Positions 1 through 11,343 of a stretch of DNA of 64,000 bases are shown piece by piece (the first letter of the stretch is position 1; every line of letters starts with the position of its first letter). The notes beneath the pieces were generated by a model. The model saw only the letters and a list, made by a program, of their open reading frames with translations. It ran no database searches and was not told the DNA's origin. Position numbers and translations under genes: made by a program. Origin of the DNA: Kitagawia praeruptora (taxonomy: Eukaryota > Streptophyta > Magnoliopsida > Apiales > Apiaceae). Location: positions 124,484,001 through 124,548,000 of the forward strand of contig CM075346.1 of the NCBI GenBank assembly GCA_037693485.1. The letters are read 5' to 3'.

Positions 1-259
1 TTTAATTGATTCGGTCAAAAGTCAAATTGTCAACTCTAGCAAAATTTATCATGTATCATCCCTATTTTAAATATAAGAGACATTCCAATTTGCTGAAAAA
101 TCAAAATATATTTTACGGAATATATCTCTATACTAAGGCAATAAGATCGAAGAAGAAATATCGAGGTTTGATATTTTTTAGATCTTCAAAGCACTTGGAT
201 TTGTCTGAAACAACATGTAAAAATTTTAAAACATGCAACTCAACGGTACTCGGGATCTG
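1..259. other. AT-rich flank 3' of the broken ERF gene
   Basis: I see no gene here. The stretch is AT-rich and lies downstream of the stop codon of the ERF remnant on the minus strand. A 14-bp direct repeat (gtactcgggatctg at 246-259 and 276-289) straddles that stop codon. It may mark the small rearrangement that ended the ERF reading frame early. Confidence 0.5.
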
Positions 260-394
260 TTAGCAAATAAAAAAAGTACTCGGGATCTGACTCACGATTG
301 GGAAGTTGGTTTTGGCCCTGCGGCCCTGTAACTCTCGTGCATGGTCATAAGCCCTGGCCGCCTCCTCAGCCAAATCGAAAGTGCCCAACCAAAC
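260..394 (-). pseudogene. AP2/ERF gene, 3' half (split by retrotransposon)
   Basis: Read on the minus strand from 394, this encodes the second half of an AP2/ERF DNA-binding domain: WLGTFDLAEEAARAYDHARE, then the QGRRAKTNFP ending, 12 more residues and a TAA at 260-262. The AEEAARAYD helix and the NFP ending are typical of ERF factors, which bind GCC-box promoters in the nucleus. The first half lies 20.6 kb away at 21024-21124. If the target duplication CAAAC is counted once, the two halves join in frame within the conserved V-WLGTFD segment, giving about 76 residues. The protein would hold little beyond the AP2 domain, so it may have been a short or already degenerate ERF before the insertion. 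The KAKTNFP-like ending recalls ERF group VIII, but subgroup assignment is inference. Confidence 0.85.
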
Positions 395-766
395 TGTTGG
401 AGGCCCACTTCCTTAACGGGTTGGATCGAAGGCCCGTCACCCCGAATCTGAACGGAAGCCCGCATTCATCCGGCCCATTTATGGGACAACGGTCGTATGG
501 TTGCATTTCCTAAGGACGTGGGACATGATGATGTACGTGGCCTGTCCTTCGGTAACCACCTGAAGAGATTAAGATAAGTTGAATGAGGTTTGATTTTATT
601 ATTCATATACCACTACACATAACACAACACTCTGCATTCTAAATTACCCTACCAAAACCGACTAACTTATTCTCACACCGGAGGTGAATCGGGGGGCCAA
701 ACCCTCGCATTCTTCTCATTTGCAGGTCCGATCGAACCAAGGTCCGGCAGAAATCTAGTCATAACA
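395..766 (+). repeat. Tat element 5' LTR
   Basis: This 372-bp LTR begins TGTTGGAGGC and ends ATAACA. It matches 20668-21023 throughout, apart from scattered substitutions and a 16-bp stretch near 732-747 that the right copy lacks. Confidence 0.9.
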
Positions 767-768
767 TT

Positions 769-785
769 TGGTGCCGTCTGTAGGA
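769..785 (+). other. Tat element primer-binding site
   Basis: The sequence TGGTGCCGTCTGTAGGA starts two bases after the 5' LTR and begins with the TGG that pairs with a tRNA 3' CCA end. I could not assign the tRNA with confidence. Confidence 0.6.
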
Positions 786-821
786 ACGTAGAGATACGTT
801 GTGTTGAATTTACAGTCAATC

Positions 822-1906
822 ATGACGAACGAAACCGAGATACCAGTAACCGATGATAGTACCGTAGCCGGAAACAATCGCACTACTCCTCCCATTACCC
901 CAAGGCTCATGACCTTTGATGAAGAAGGGGATATACCGTCTCCCGAAGAACAACGGGAGATGCTCCTGAAGTGGCGAGAGGAGCAAAAGGCCAGGGGGAG
1001 ATGCAAGGAAGTGGAGAAAGAAAAGAACAGTAAAGAGGCCGAACGTCTGGCCAAGAAAAGGGAGGCCGACCGTCTGAGGCTGGAAGCCCTAAAGCTCCAA
1101 AGGGAAGAGATTGAGTTGCAAGAGAAAGCACTCTGCGAGGCTCTAGAAGCCGAAGACACGGAGTTGGACAATCGAAGGGACAAGAGGCCAAGAACTAGAA
1201 ATGATGAAGATGAGTCAGGGGACTCTGAATCAAACTCTAGAAGAACCCGATCAAAGGTAGTTTATTCCTCCGATTCGGAGGAAGATGGTCCACATACGGA
1301 CGATCGTATCCGAAGGATTGAGAAGGCTATGTTTGGAGAGAGAAAGGTCAGCCACGAGCCAGTGGTGACCGAGGACGTCGAACAATTCCGACCGCCTCCC
1401 GGAAGGCAGTTTCCAAAGATGAACGAGTTTAATGGAAAGGGTGACCCCGAAGACCACTGTGAGAAGTATGAATCGCTCATGACTGGGATGGGGCACTGTG
1501 ACGTGATGCTCTGCAAGATGTTCATGACATACCTTAAGGGGAATGCATCCATGTGGTATAGGTCATTAAGACCTAGGTCGATAGGCTCGTATGAGCAGGT
1601 AAAGAAGAAATTCTTGAGGCACTACTCACACTTGTGTCGAAGAGAGAAGGATACCGAAGCCCTGATCCACTGCAGGCAGGGACCGAACAAGGATTTGGGT
1701 GACTACTTACCAAGGTTCAAAGAAGAAGCTGGTATGGTTACCAACTTGGATAAAGTCAAGGCAGCTGGATTTCTCGCAGCCGGCCTCGACCCTGTTAAAG
1801 GTAAGAAGCTTCGATCTTCTCTTTACGATATGCCTCCCAAATCTTTGAATGATATATATGTGAGAGGAGAAGCTATTAGGAGAAAGTTAGAATCAATTGG
1901 GAGGGT
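822..1906 (+). pseudogene. Tat gag, 5' part (capsid region)
   Basis: An open frame runs from the ATG at 822 until it meets the nested LTR at 1907. The N-terminal part is charged and probably coiled-coil (KEAERLAKKREADRLRLEA region). From about residue 195 follows a retrotransposon Gag capsid domain, with FNGKGDPEDHCEKYESLM, the W-Y-RSLRPRSI core and an F-HYSHLC segment. Gag forms the cytoplasmic particle that packages element RNA. The frame is broken at 1907 by the opposite-strand Athila-like insertion, and the Gag C-terminus resumes at 12697. The frame visible beyond 1906 reads into the nested LTR and is not Gag. Confidence 0.85.
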
Positions 1907-3259
1907 TGATGTGTCAAATTATACCTAGCCGCAAGCGCACGGTGTCTATTGCTAGTACAGATGGCAAGCGGGTCGAATCCACAAGGAGACAGGTTCTACT
2001 AATTCCTTTTCAGTTATCGCTAATTGTTTCAAGGGTCATACTAATATGTGAAATTATTAATTAACTAATTAAACTAAATTAACACTAATTAAACAGATGA
2101 TAAACAAATTATTTAAAACCTAGGGCAATCAGGTCCACCATGCTTACACAATTGGCTCTTAAGCTAAAGCAATCAATGTGATCCTATAACTAGAGTATGT
2201 TAATCTCTTTCAAGCATTAACACTCTCGAAACATTCAACACAATTAACCACTTTTAGTAATTCAATCAATCAGGTAATTAGAGTCAAGTTAATCTCTTCC
2301 AAGAATTAACGCTCTCAGAAATCCAATGATGCTTCCGCACTCAAATTCAATTCTGCTAATCGTATGTGTGCCTCTAGTAAGTAAATCTATCGATCCATAC
2401 CCCTATTTGCATATAATTAATCCATGATATTGGCTAATTACACAAATTAATGATTAAAACATATCAATCAGAATTAACCATAACCAATCAAATCACTATG
2501 AAAATCATGCCAATATTAGTGCAAACATGGCTTCCCTTTAAGCCCTAGAAATAACTACTCGCTAATAATTAAACAAGTAAAACAACTAGTAAAACAAGAA
2601 AACATAATTAAACTAATAAGAACAAAGAAAAGATTAAGAGAACAAAACCTTCAAACTTCAATGTTGTCACCCAAAAGAAGAGTCATGGTGTTTCTCTACA
2701 TCTCCAACTAATAATAATACTAATTTACTCTAAACTATATTATCTGATCTAATATTACATCTTTTTCTCTTCTTTTTACATAATACCCTAGATGTGTTTA
2801 TATAGGCTCTAAAAGTCTTGCCCAATAAAAGTATTTTAATACTCTAAATAAATTACAAGTAGGATTCCATAACTGAATAGGATTCCTTAATTAAAATTCG
2901 TCACTTCTTTTTCTCCTCTGTTTCTGGGCTCTTCCAGTTGGATTTTGCTTACTGGACCACCTCTGAATTAAAGATAATTCCATAAGCTTCGCGTGGACAG
3001 TAAGATCGTCAAATTCTAACTTCTGGAACTCAAGATATGGCCCAAACAGTGCAGGCACCCCGTGTAGCCCAATAATACGAATTTTCTCCTATTTTATCTC
3101 CAAAATAGCTCTTTTTGCTCCAAATCCTTCCAAGTCATGAATTCTTTATTTCCTACAATAAAACAATAAAATCTATTAAATAAAAATCCAAATCAATGCA
3201 AAACACAATAAATATGAGAATAAAATCATCTAAAATATATATAAAAATATACTCTATCA
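1907..3259 (-). repeat. Nested Athila-like element, 3' LTR
   Basis: This 1353-bp copy is near-identical to 11344-12696. On the minus strand it starts TGATAGAGTATA and ends GACACATCA. Confidence 0.92.
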
Positions 3260-4781
3260 AACATCCCCACACTTAGCATTTGCACGTCCTCGGGCAAATA
3301 AGTGAAATAAAAACTAAGTCCTAACAAACATCACTTTCGTAGATGACACGATTGCATTGAGCATATGCAACAAGCCGTTAAACCCCTAGGCAGCCCTAGT
3401 AGGACGAGTGTTGTCTTGTGAGGGTTTATAGTGAATGTACCCACAAAATTCATCTAACCATGCAAAAGATCAATGCCAACACAACACCACACACACAAGT
3501 CCTCTCATGCCACATCAACTTAAGAATCAAAGCAAACATACGATGCCTTGGTGTCGAAAGTGCAAGTATTCACGTAGTCTACTCAACCATCATGCAGAAG
3601 GTCATAAAAATTCATGTCAAGTGTAAAAATCGTTGGTAATCATGCTAAGCCCACAAGAAACACATCTTTAAGTCTAAACCCGGGATCTCCTATGCCAAAA
3701 CAAGTAATAACTCACCTTTCACTCAAAAACGAATATTCACTCAAGAACAAGGTTAAGTGTATCACTCAATTCCAACAAAATCATAAACACAACTTGACAC
3801 TCGCAATCAATCTCACTCTCAACACAACATACATCACTGATGACAATCAAAAGGTCTTTATTCGGGTGGTAGCGTGGGCTAGGGACAAGGTATGTCAAGT
3901 AAAGCTAAAACAGGTTAAATGTCAAAAGCTAGTACCCAACAATAATCATTATTCAATTCCCTTTCTATTAAAACAAATACTTCCCCACACTTGGATTTTT
4001 CAATAACCCTTACATAATAACTTGACTAGTCGAATGAAGAAGGATCATACAAACATAAGAATGCTCTCAAATTTATTCTTTTTTATTCTTTTTTTTTCTA
4101 TTTTTTTTTCTCTTTTTTTTAGAGAGCTAAAGAATAAATACAATGATCCATAGATATTTTTATGAATTTCGACTAGCAAGCATCAACCAAAATCAATATT
4201 CCCCAATGGTATGATCATCAATAACCCCCCCTTTTTATGAACACCTTATCACTCCCTTAAGCACGATACTAGCCTTTGACAATTTAGGTTCAAATTCAAT
4301 GTAAGGCCAATAGAATAAAAAGGATAATGGCAAGTAATGTAGTGTGTCACCGAAAGAATAGGATTAAGCTCAACGGGTTGACTAATTGATCATATATAAA
4401 AGGTGTGGAAATATGGGAAATACGAGGTTAAACCTAAGTGCCTTTATCATCTCATCATCAAGTAATGTCATGCATTTCAAGAAAGATCTCAAGTAAGTGC
4501 TAGCAATGTAAACAACATGTGGACACTCAAGCAAACGAAAAAATCATGCAAAAGATATGCATATAGGCTCAAAACTCACTTGGTGTGACAAAACATAATC
4601 AATCCCAGGTAACAAGACTCTCTAACGCACCTACTTGTACTCAAAGCATGAAAACCAAGTCATCTTGCACATATTCATGTCATTCTAATCACTTACAACA
4701 TCCAATTAAGTCTACTAGCTTCAACTTGCTAGTGAAAGTGTGTGCACAAGAACAAAGCACGTCACTTCTCATACAAAAGCT
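3260..4781 (-). other. Conserved noncoding 3' region of the Athila-like element
   Basis: No credible gene is present; short frames here are broken in the sister copies. The stretch is similar along its length to 6020-7530 and, on the other strand, to 44600-46006 in the second Athila-like element. Shared landmarks are a block around 3345-3425 (gcatatgcaacaagcc), a T/C-rich tract at about 4078-4122, and several ccccacactt motifs, which are purine-tract-like on the minus strand. The block at 4567-4781 is repeated almost exactly at 8369-8582. Confidence 0.7.
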
Positions 4782-6019
4782 AACACTTTCAGAAATCCAG
4801 TGATGCTCTCGCACTCACTTTCAATTCTGCTGATCGTATGTGTGCCTCTAGTAGTAAAATCTCTCGATCTATTACTCCTATTTGCATAGAGTTAATTCAT
4901 GATATTGGCCAATTACATGAATTAAGAATTAAAACATATCAATTAGAATTACTCTTTACCCATTAATTTACTAATCAAATTAAACCCCAATCATGGTGCA
5001 AACATGGTTCCCCTTAATACCCTAGAATTAAATTACTCACTCATGGTAGAATATAAACTAACAATAATAATAATGAAAGAAGCCATAATAAACATGTAAT
5101 TAATAAAAATGAGATAAGAAATACCTTAAACCTTTGAATAACGAAGAACAATTAAATCCAAGAATTAAATTGAGCTTGCCAAGATGGAGAGAAAATAAAA
5201 CCTAGCTTTTATATATATTCAATAACGTATGTAAAAGAGATAAAAAGATCCCCCCCAATAATGTATCCCTAAATATGTTTATATAGTGTTACAAGGCTAA
5301 AATAATTGCTACAATTAAAGGCCTAATTCTTGTACAATTAGAATTAATTGGGGACAAGTTGCAGGTGGGACCAGCCTTTTTTCCTTTTTGTGCGCGCCTG
5401 AGAAGCCAAATAAAGTCAGCAGGTGTTTTAATTGTTTGTGCATGCATGTAGAGGCTGTCTCCCACTCTCCTGGATTCGCGTGCCACGCACGCGCCATATA
5501 TATAACCACAAAATCCTGCGCGTGTATTTCAACAACAGGTGGGAACAACAGGTGGGTTGCATGATTTTAAACCAGGGGAGACACAGGTAGGCCCGCGGTG
5601 TGTACGAGGTAATTGATTTTCAGCTTGAATTCTTTTTTTTCACAAAAAATTTAGCACGGCGGTTAGAAAATTGGCACGCCCAATTTTTTATTTCTGTCTC
5701 TTTTCTGTTTTATTTCCGCGCAGCAGCCTTGAAACAGAAATAATGAAGCGCTCCTGTTGATAACAAAATTCTGCTCCAAAATGCTTAGAAACGAACCAAA
5801 ATTTCATTCTTTCTCCTCATAAATTCATAAAATCATTCCTTCGAATTAAAAACACCGTAAAATCATCAAATCATGTCAAATCCCTTCCAACTTGGCATTT
5901 ATTTATTTCCTGCAACAAACTCAAATAAAACTAATTAAATCGACACGATTATTCGCAAAAGCACCGTAAATGTGGGAACAAAATCCTATAAAATATATAC
6001 AAAATATACTCTATCAAAT
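4782..6019 (-). repeat. Truncated, diverged LTR fragment
   Basis: The start (acactttcagaaatccagtg) aligns with the 1907-3259 LTR from about 2316. The end (actctatca at 6011-6019) and the following ccccacacttagcac match the LTR-interior junction of the outer copy. The middle part (about 5140-5980) differs strongly, so this LTR belongs to a different subfamily. Confidence 0.7.
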
Positions 6020-7874
6020 ATCCCCACACTTAGCACTTTGCGCGTCCTCGTGCAAACTAACATAAAAACTATACTAACTAATTAGTACCACTTCCGTAGG
6101 TGATCACGGTTGCATTTGGCATATGCAACAAGCCCTTTAAACCCCAAGGTAGCCCTAGCGGACGAGTAAGGTCTCGTGACGGTTTATAGTGAATATACCC
6201 ACAAAATCCATCCAACCATGCAAAAGATTAATGCTAACACAACACCACACACACAAGTCCTCTCATGCCACATCAACTTAAGAATCAAAATGAAAATGCA
6301 ATGCCTTGGTGTCTAAAGTGCAAATATCCACATAGTCTACTCAAAGAAGATGCATAAGATCATAGAAATTCATGTCAAATGTAAGAATAGGTTGGTAAAC
6401 ATGCTAAGCACACAAGAGCACATCTTTGAGACACAACCTGGGATATCCTATGCAAAAGCAACAACTCACCGTTCACTCACAAAAGTACTCACTCAAAACA
6501 AAGGGTAAGTGTTTCACTCAACTCCAACAATATCATAAACATGCTTCGTCCTTGTTATCAATCTAACCTTTAATGCAACATACATCATCAATGACAATCA
6601 AAAGGTCTTTGTTAAGGTTGTAACGGGGCTAGGGACAAGGTATGTCAAGAAAGCTAAAGAAGGTTAAGTCAAAAGCTAGTACCTGACATTGAAATTCAAA
6701 CAACTCCCATACTTTCATCCCCACACTTGAACTTTTATTTATAAACAACTTGACTTAGTCGAATCAAAGTAGGATCACAAAAGATAAACATGCTCTCATA
6801 TTTATTTTTTTTGTTTTTTTTCTCTTTTTTTTTCTATTTTCCTTTTCTTTTTTTTCAAGAGAGCAAAATAATAGCAAGAACAACGATCCCATAAAAATGA
6901 TTTCAAACTTCGACTAACAAGCTATGAACCAAACCCCAAATATTCCCCCAAAGTTATGATCATCAATAAAAACCCCCCCTTTTATGCACACCTTATCACT
7001 CCCTTACGAACAATACTAGCCTTTGACAATTGGGTTCAAATTTAATGTAAGGCCAATAGAATAAAAAGGATAATAGCAAGTAATGTGGTGTGTCACCGAA
7101 AGAATAAGATTAGGCTCAAAGGGTTAACTAATGGATCATGTATAAATGGTTTGGATATATAGGAAATATGAGGTTATACCTAATTGCCTTTATCATGTTA
7201 TCATCAATTAATGTCATGCATCTTAAGAAAGACCTCAAGCAAGTGCTAGCAACGCAAACGACAAGTGGACACTCAAGCAAACGAAAAATCATGCAAAAGA
7301 TATGCATATAGGCTCAAAACTCGCTTGGTGTGACAAAACGTACATAATCAATCCCAAATATCAGTCTCTCTAACGCACCTACTTGTACTCAAAGCATATA
7401 AACCAAGTCATCTTGCACATATTCATGTCATTCTAATCACTTAGCACATTCAATAAGTCTACTAGTTTCTACTTGCTAGTGAAAGTGTGTGCACAAGAAC
7501 ATCACATAACACTTCTCAATCAAAAGCGTCAATAAACACAAGATTCCTACGCATGCATGGGTGTATCAAGCAAATACAACAACTAATCAAATTGCATGGC
7601 TAGAATTATTTTTGGTATTTTTAATTTTTTAATTTTTTTGAATTTTTTTTTTGGATTTTTTAATTTTTTATATACACTACGTTGAGAACACCGAGAATAC
7701 CTCCCCACACTTAAGCGAGTTAATGTCCTCAATGACTCATTAACTAAACAAAGAAATCTACAATATATAAAACACAAGGAAAGAAGAACTCCCCTTTGCA
7801 GAAGCATGATCCATGGGTTGCCTCCCAAGAAGCGCTTTTGTTTAACGTCGTTGGCTCGACGTCACTTCCTCAAC
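6020..7874 (-). other. Noncoding interior of the truncated element
   Basis: This parallels 3260-4580, including the T-rich tract (about 6805-6857) and the purine-tract-like ccccacactt motifs. From about 7524 it continues with sequence also found at 8583 onward. No gene is recognised. Confidence 0.6.
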
Positions 7875-8375
7875 TCAAGGCGGTCTCAAAAGAATAACTG
7901 AACCATCCTCCACAGAAAGACCATTCCTACGAACGTTGACATCTTGATTGCTTGCTTTCCACAAAGCTCTTCCATCAGACTTCAACTTGATTTTACTACC
8001 CAACGGCCAAATCTTCTTCTTTTTCTTCTTCACACCCCTAGAGTGCTTCTCCGACTCTATCGGATGAGGTTGACCACAAGAAGTGACAATGTTGGTTACC
8101 TCACAATTCGGATCAGCTGCACCATCCAACTCAAGAATCAATGAATCGACTTCAGCATGTCCTTCTCCTTCTGAAGCTTCAAGCATGAGCACTGCTTCCA
8201 ATGCATCATTCAATAGAATCTGAGGCGTATAATCTTGGACAATTTCATCTACAACATCAATCCTGCAACAAGTATTCTCAAGCAAAGGGGATTTAAGAGC
8301 AGAGGTTAGAGTAAAAGCAATTTTATCATCACCAACACTCAATGTGAGAGTCCCACTTTTAACATATAGGCTCAA
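7875..8375 (-). pseudogene. Gag-like C-terminal fragment of the truncated element
   Basis: A minus-strand frame of about 166 codons. Part of it (DKIAFTLTSALKSPLLENT followed by IVQDYTPQILL) aligns with the C-terminal part of the Gag-like protein at 9797-11191 (DKIALDLASTYKASLLKNT, IVQDDISQILV). It is acidic in the middle and has a lysine run (VKKKKKKIW) near the end. No zinc knuckle or pol domain is present. Only the 3' part of the gene survives; its last ten bases on the plus-strand side overlap the duplicated block at 8367 onward. Function is unknown. Homology to the neighbouring Gag-like gene is seen directly. Confidence 0.65.
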
Positions 8376-8582
8376 AACTCACTTGGTGTGACAAAACATA
8401 ATCAATCCCAGGTAACAAGACTCTCTAACGCACCTACTTGTACTCAAAGCATGAAAACCAAGTCATCTTGCACATATTCATGTCATTCTAATCACTTACA
8501 ACATCCAATTAAGTCTACCAGCTTCAACTTGCTAGTGAAAGTGTGTGCACAAGAACAAAGCACGTCACTTCTCATACAAAAG
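8369..8582 (-). repeat. Second copy of a 215-bp internal block
   Basis: Nearly identical to 4567-4781, whereas the equivalent block at 7311-7523 is clearly more diverged. A duplication is therefore more likely than inheritance from the common ancestor of the elements. Confidence 0.75.
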
Positions 8583-9400
8583 CATCAATAAACACAAGAA
8601 TTCTACGCATGCATGGGTGTATCAAGCAAAATACAACAACTAATCAAATTGCATGGCTAGAATTATTTTTGGTATTTTTAATTTTTTAATTTTTTTTAAA
8701 TCATCGAGAACCCTTCCCCACACTTAAGCGGTTCATTTTCCCCAATGAACTAATGAACAAGATACAAAACTACAACTAAAAACAAAATAAAACTACACTA
8801 AAAAGAAAAGAAAGAAAACTCCCCTAGAATCCCGTTCCTGCAAGACGTCTTACATATCCTTCCCCATCTTTTCCAACGTGCTTGTTAAGCTAAAATCCCC
8901 TTTCTGTAGCAATTTCCCAACACTAGCACCACCTCTCCCACACTTAGGAGCCATAAGAATCAATACCCAACTCCCAAGAAGCTCAACCAATAATTTCCAA
9001 GCAATATCACACCAAAAATAGCCCAAATTCCAAAAATAATACAAAATCCCAAATCACAAGAACACAAATTCGTAATAAAAATAAGATTTTTAGAAGAGAT
9101 AAACCAACTACGAATTGGAGAGGTGAACTTACAATTAATTCCTCTTTAGAATTTAATTTTTAGAGATTTAAAGAAATAGAAAAGGAATTGGATTTGTATG
9201 GATAGGTGTGTATATATATAGGATGATGGATAGGTTGAAAATAAAAATTTATAGTGTAGGAGAGATTGAGAATGGTATGGAATTGATCTAGGATAGATAT
9301 AAGAATTAGGGTTTGAAGACATTTGATTTAAGATTGAAATTGGGGTTGAATTTGTAGGTAAAACACAAGAAATTCGAACAGAAAAAATTCTGGAAAGGAT
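8583..9400 (-). other. Noncoding interior, Athila-like element
   Basis: AT-rich sequence that continues the noncoding 3' region interrupted at 4781. It has another purine-tract-like motif (ccccacactt at about 8716) and no convincing gene. Confidence 0.5.
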
Positions 9401-9530
9401 GTAACGCAGGCGCAAGCTGCGTCACCCTTGCGCAGACTGCGCTAGATGCAGTAACGCAGGCGCAACCTGCGTTACAGGGAGGCAGAGTGCGGGAGAGGCA
9501 GTAACGCAGGCGCAGCCTGCGTTACAGGGT
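9401..9530. repeat. Three 50-bp GC-rich palindromic repeats
   Basis: Units start at exactly 9401, 9451 and 9501 with GTAACGCAGGCGCA. In units two and three this is followed by CCTGCGTTAC, making a near-perfect hairpin (GTAACGCAGG ... CCTGCGTTAC). The block is strikingly GC-rich in an AT-rich surround. On the element's strand it lies just 3' of the Gag-like gene. Confidence 0.85.
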
Positions 9531-9796
9531 TGCTGCCTGCGAAAAAAAAAACACTGTTCATTTTTATTTTTTATTTTATTTTTTTTTTTGAAAAAACAAC
9601 AATTTTTTTTTTTTAAGAATGAGATGAAGGAACACAACAAGGCTTGGGTTGAACAAATAACTAAGCAATTCTACTATATATGAATGATAAAGAAAGAAGT
9701 ACTCCCCTATGCAAAAGCATGAAGTGCACCGATCCTACAATGAAATTTGGGTTGCCTCCCAAACAGCGCTTATTTAGAGTCATTAGCTTGACCTCC

Positions 9797-11191
9797 TCAA
9801 AAATACTCCGGTAAAGGCGTAATATCCACTTTCTCGATCATAAACTCGCCACCACAAAAAGTATCAAGAACATCTGTGGTTGTCTTTATCCTGCAGAAAG
9901 TCTCCAAACAAGCATCAGCAAAATAAAATATGTCATTAATAAGCAATAGAGAGAGTGCTTGTGCAGTTTTGGAAAACTTTGTGATAAAACAGCGATAAAA
10001 TTCAACACCACGAAAATATTGAACTCCCTTGACATAAGGTGGAGGTTCTGGTGGTGGTTTTTCTTCACTCCTCACTTTCACTGGAGTCATTCGGACATCT
10101 TGGCTTATCACATCATTGACTAATAAGACACTTCCATCTTCTCCCTCTTCTCGAGCTTGAAACGTAGGAGCCACTTTGTATGGATCCTCAACCAGAATTT
10201 GAGAAATATCATCTTGGACAATATTTGTTATCTCATCAACCTTGAAATAAGTGTTCTTGAGCAAAGAAGCCTTGTAAGTAGAGGCCAGATCGAGAGCAAT
10301 TTTATCAATACATGGTAGCTGAGGCACGGGTTGTGGAAGAGAAACAACAACCATCTCTGTATTGCTTTCCTTTGTAGCCTCATCATCAGTCACATTGTCC
10401 TCGGTAACAGCAACATCATTGATCTCGTCATCGGTGGCATGCTCCTTCTCTTTATCAATGGCCTCATCATCAACATACATGGAGAAACTATCATATTCCT
10501 GATCGCTTGTGAGATTGATAGCAGTCAGGTCCTCTTCGGATCGGATAGATGATGATGGTAAACAATCGAGATGCCCTGTAGTAGAAGAGTTAGCCAACTG
10601 TGCAATTTGAGATTCAATCGCCAGACTTTGAGTCTTTAAGTCTTTGATCTTCTCGGCTTGTTCTTCAGAACTCTTTAGCAGTTTATTCAAGATATCCCAC
10701 ATCTCATTTGTCTGATCAGCTTGCACATCTACACTGGGTTGAGAAACATGTAGATCTTCTTGTAGAGGAGGATATTGATATTCTTGTTTTGGCGGCTGCT
10801 CATATGACTGATAATATTGTTGCTCAAACTGCTGCTGATTATGATATTAAAAATTTTGAGCACCATTGTCCTGGTAGTAGAAATCTGGTTGATTCACGCA
10901 TTCTTGATCAAAAGTGTTTGAATACTGATTGTACCCATATCCTTCTTCAAAAGAATTCATTTGTCCCAACTGAGCATTCTGAGAATTATAGACATTGTAA
11001 TAGCATTTCAAACCATAATGACCCTGGACACCACAAATTGGACAGAAGTTGTAAGTTTTAGGGGCCACTTGTGACATCTCATTGATACTCATTGGACGTA
11101 TAGTGGGCTCTGTAGGGTTGAATGAGGCAATTTCTTGAGTGTGTGCCTCCAACATGGAAGAAAGTAGTGCTAAAGTATCAACTTCACCCAT
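9797..11191 (-). pseudogene. Gag-like zinc-knuckle/acidic protein of the Athila-like element
   Basis: The start at ATG 11191 (MGEVDTLALL) is the first in the frame after the primer-binding site. The product would be about 464 residues, interrupted once by a TAA at 10847-10849, so the copy is probably inactive. Near residue 50 there is a CCHC zinc knuckle CPICGVQGHYGLKC (CX2CX4HX4C), typical of Gag nucleocapsid RNA binding. A Gln/Tyr-rich stretch, a probable coiled coil (SSEEQAEKIKDLKTQSLAIE) and a long acidic region with PPPEPPPYVKG follow. The capsid domain expected upstream of the knuckle is missing and no pol follows, so particles would have to come from another element. The same layout is seen at 42984-44417. 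Confidence 0.75.
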
Positions 11192-11320
11192 TGCAAACCT
11201 GTAAACTCTCAACAAAGCCAAGAAACGTAGTAAAATTTGTCTCAATTGGAACAAAAGTTCCAATGAGATAATGGAAACAATCTAAACAACTAAATTAAAA
11301 TCAACAGAAACTCGCTGTCT

Positions 11321-11337
11321 CCCCGGCAGCGACGCCA
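11321..11337 (-). other. Primer-binding site (tRNA-Asp type)
   Basis: The minus strand reads TGGCGTCGCTGCCGGGG, six bases inside the 5' LTR. It resembles the 3' end of plant tRNA-Asp in complement. The second Athila-like element has almost the same site at 42880-42897. Confidence 0.8.
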
Positions 11338-11343
11338 AAAACT

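Larger units (their letters stand above)
4782..8366 (-). mobile_element. Truncated related Athila-like element inside the nested element
   Basis: The segment starts abruptly with an LTR fragment (4782-6019). It matches the LTR above from its position around 2310 onward, diverges after about 5140, and ends with the same actctatca terminus. Then come the same 3' noncoding region (6020-7530) and a Gag-like C-terminal fragment (7875-8366). The sequence before 4782 resumes at 8583, after a duplicated 215-bp block. This looks like ectopic recombination or template switching between related elements, because the duplication is far too long for a target-site duplication. Confidence 0.65.

Noticed and set aside
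755..1552. Minus-strand frames over the Tat gag
   Set aside because: They are shadows of the well-supported Gag frame, unlike the antisense gene at 18124-19771, which has its own domain and splice sites.
3418..4006. Several short frames in the Athila-like 3' region
   Set aside because: The homologous stretches at 6180-6720 and 45200-45850 do not keep the frames.
4585..4803. Frame repeated at 8388-8591
   Set aside because: It is repeated only because the 215-bp block is duplicated. The third copy at 7330-7530 breaks the frame.
9401..9530. CRISPR-like array
   Set aside because: Only three units, units fully similar with no unique spacers, and the genome is a plant's.
9422..9640. Cys-rich minus-strand frame over the 50-bp repeats
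   Set aside because: Composition follows from the GC-rich repeat and poly-A/T runs, and no start context or homologue is evident.
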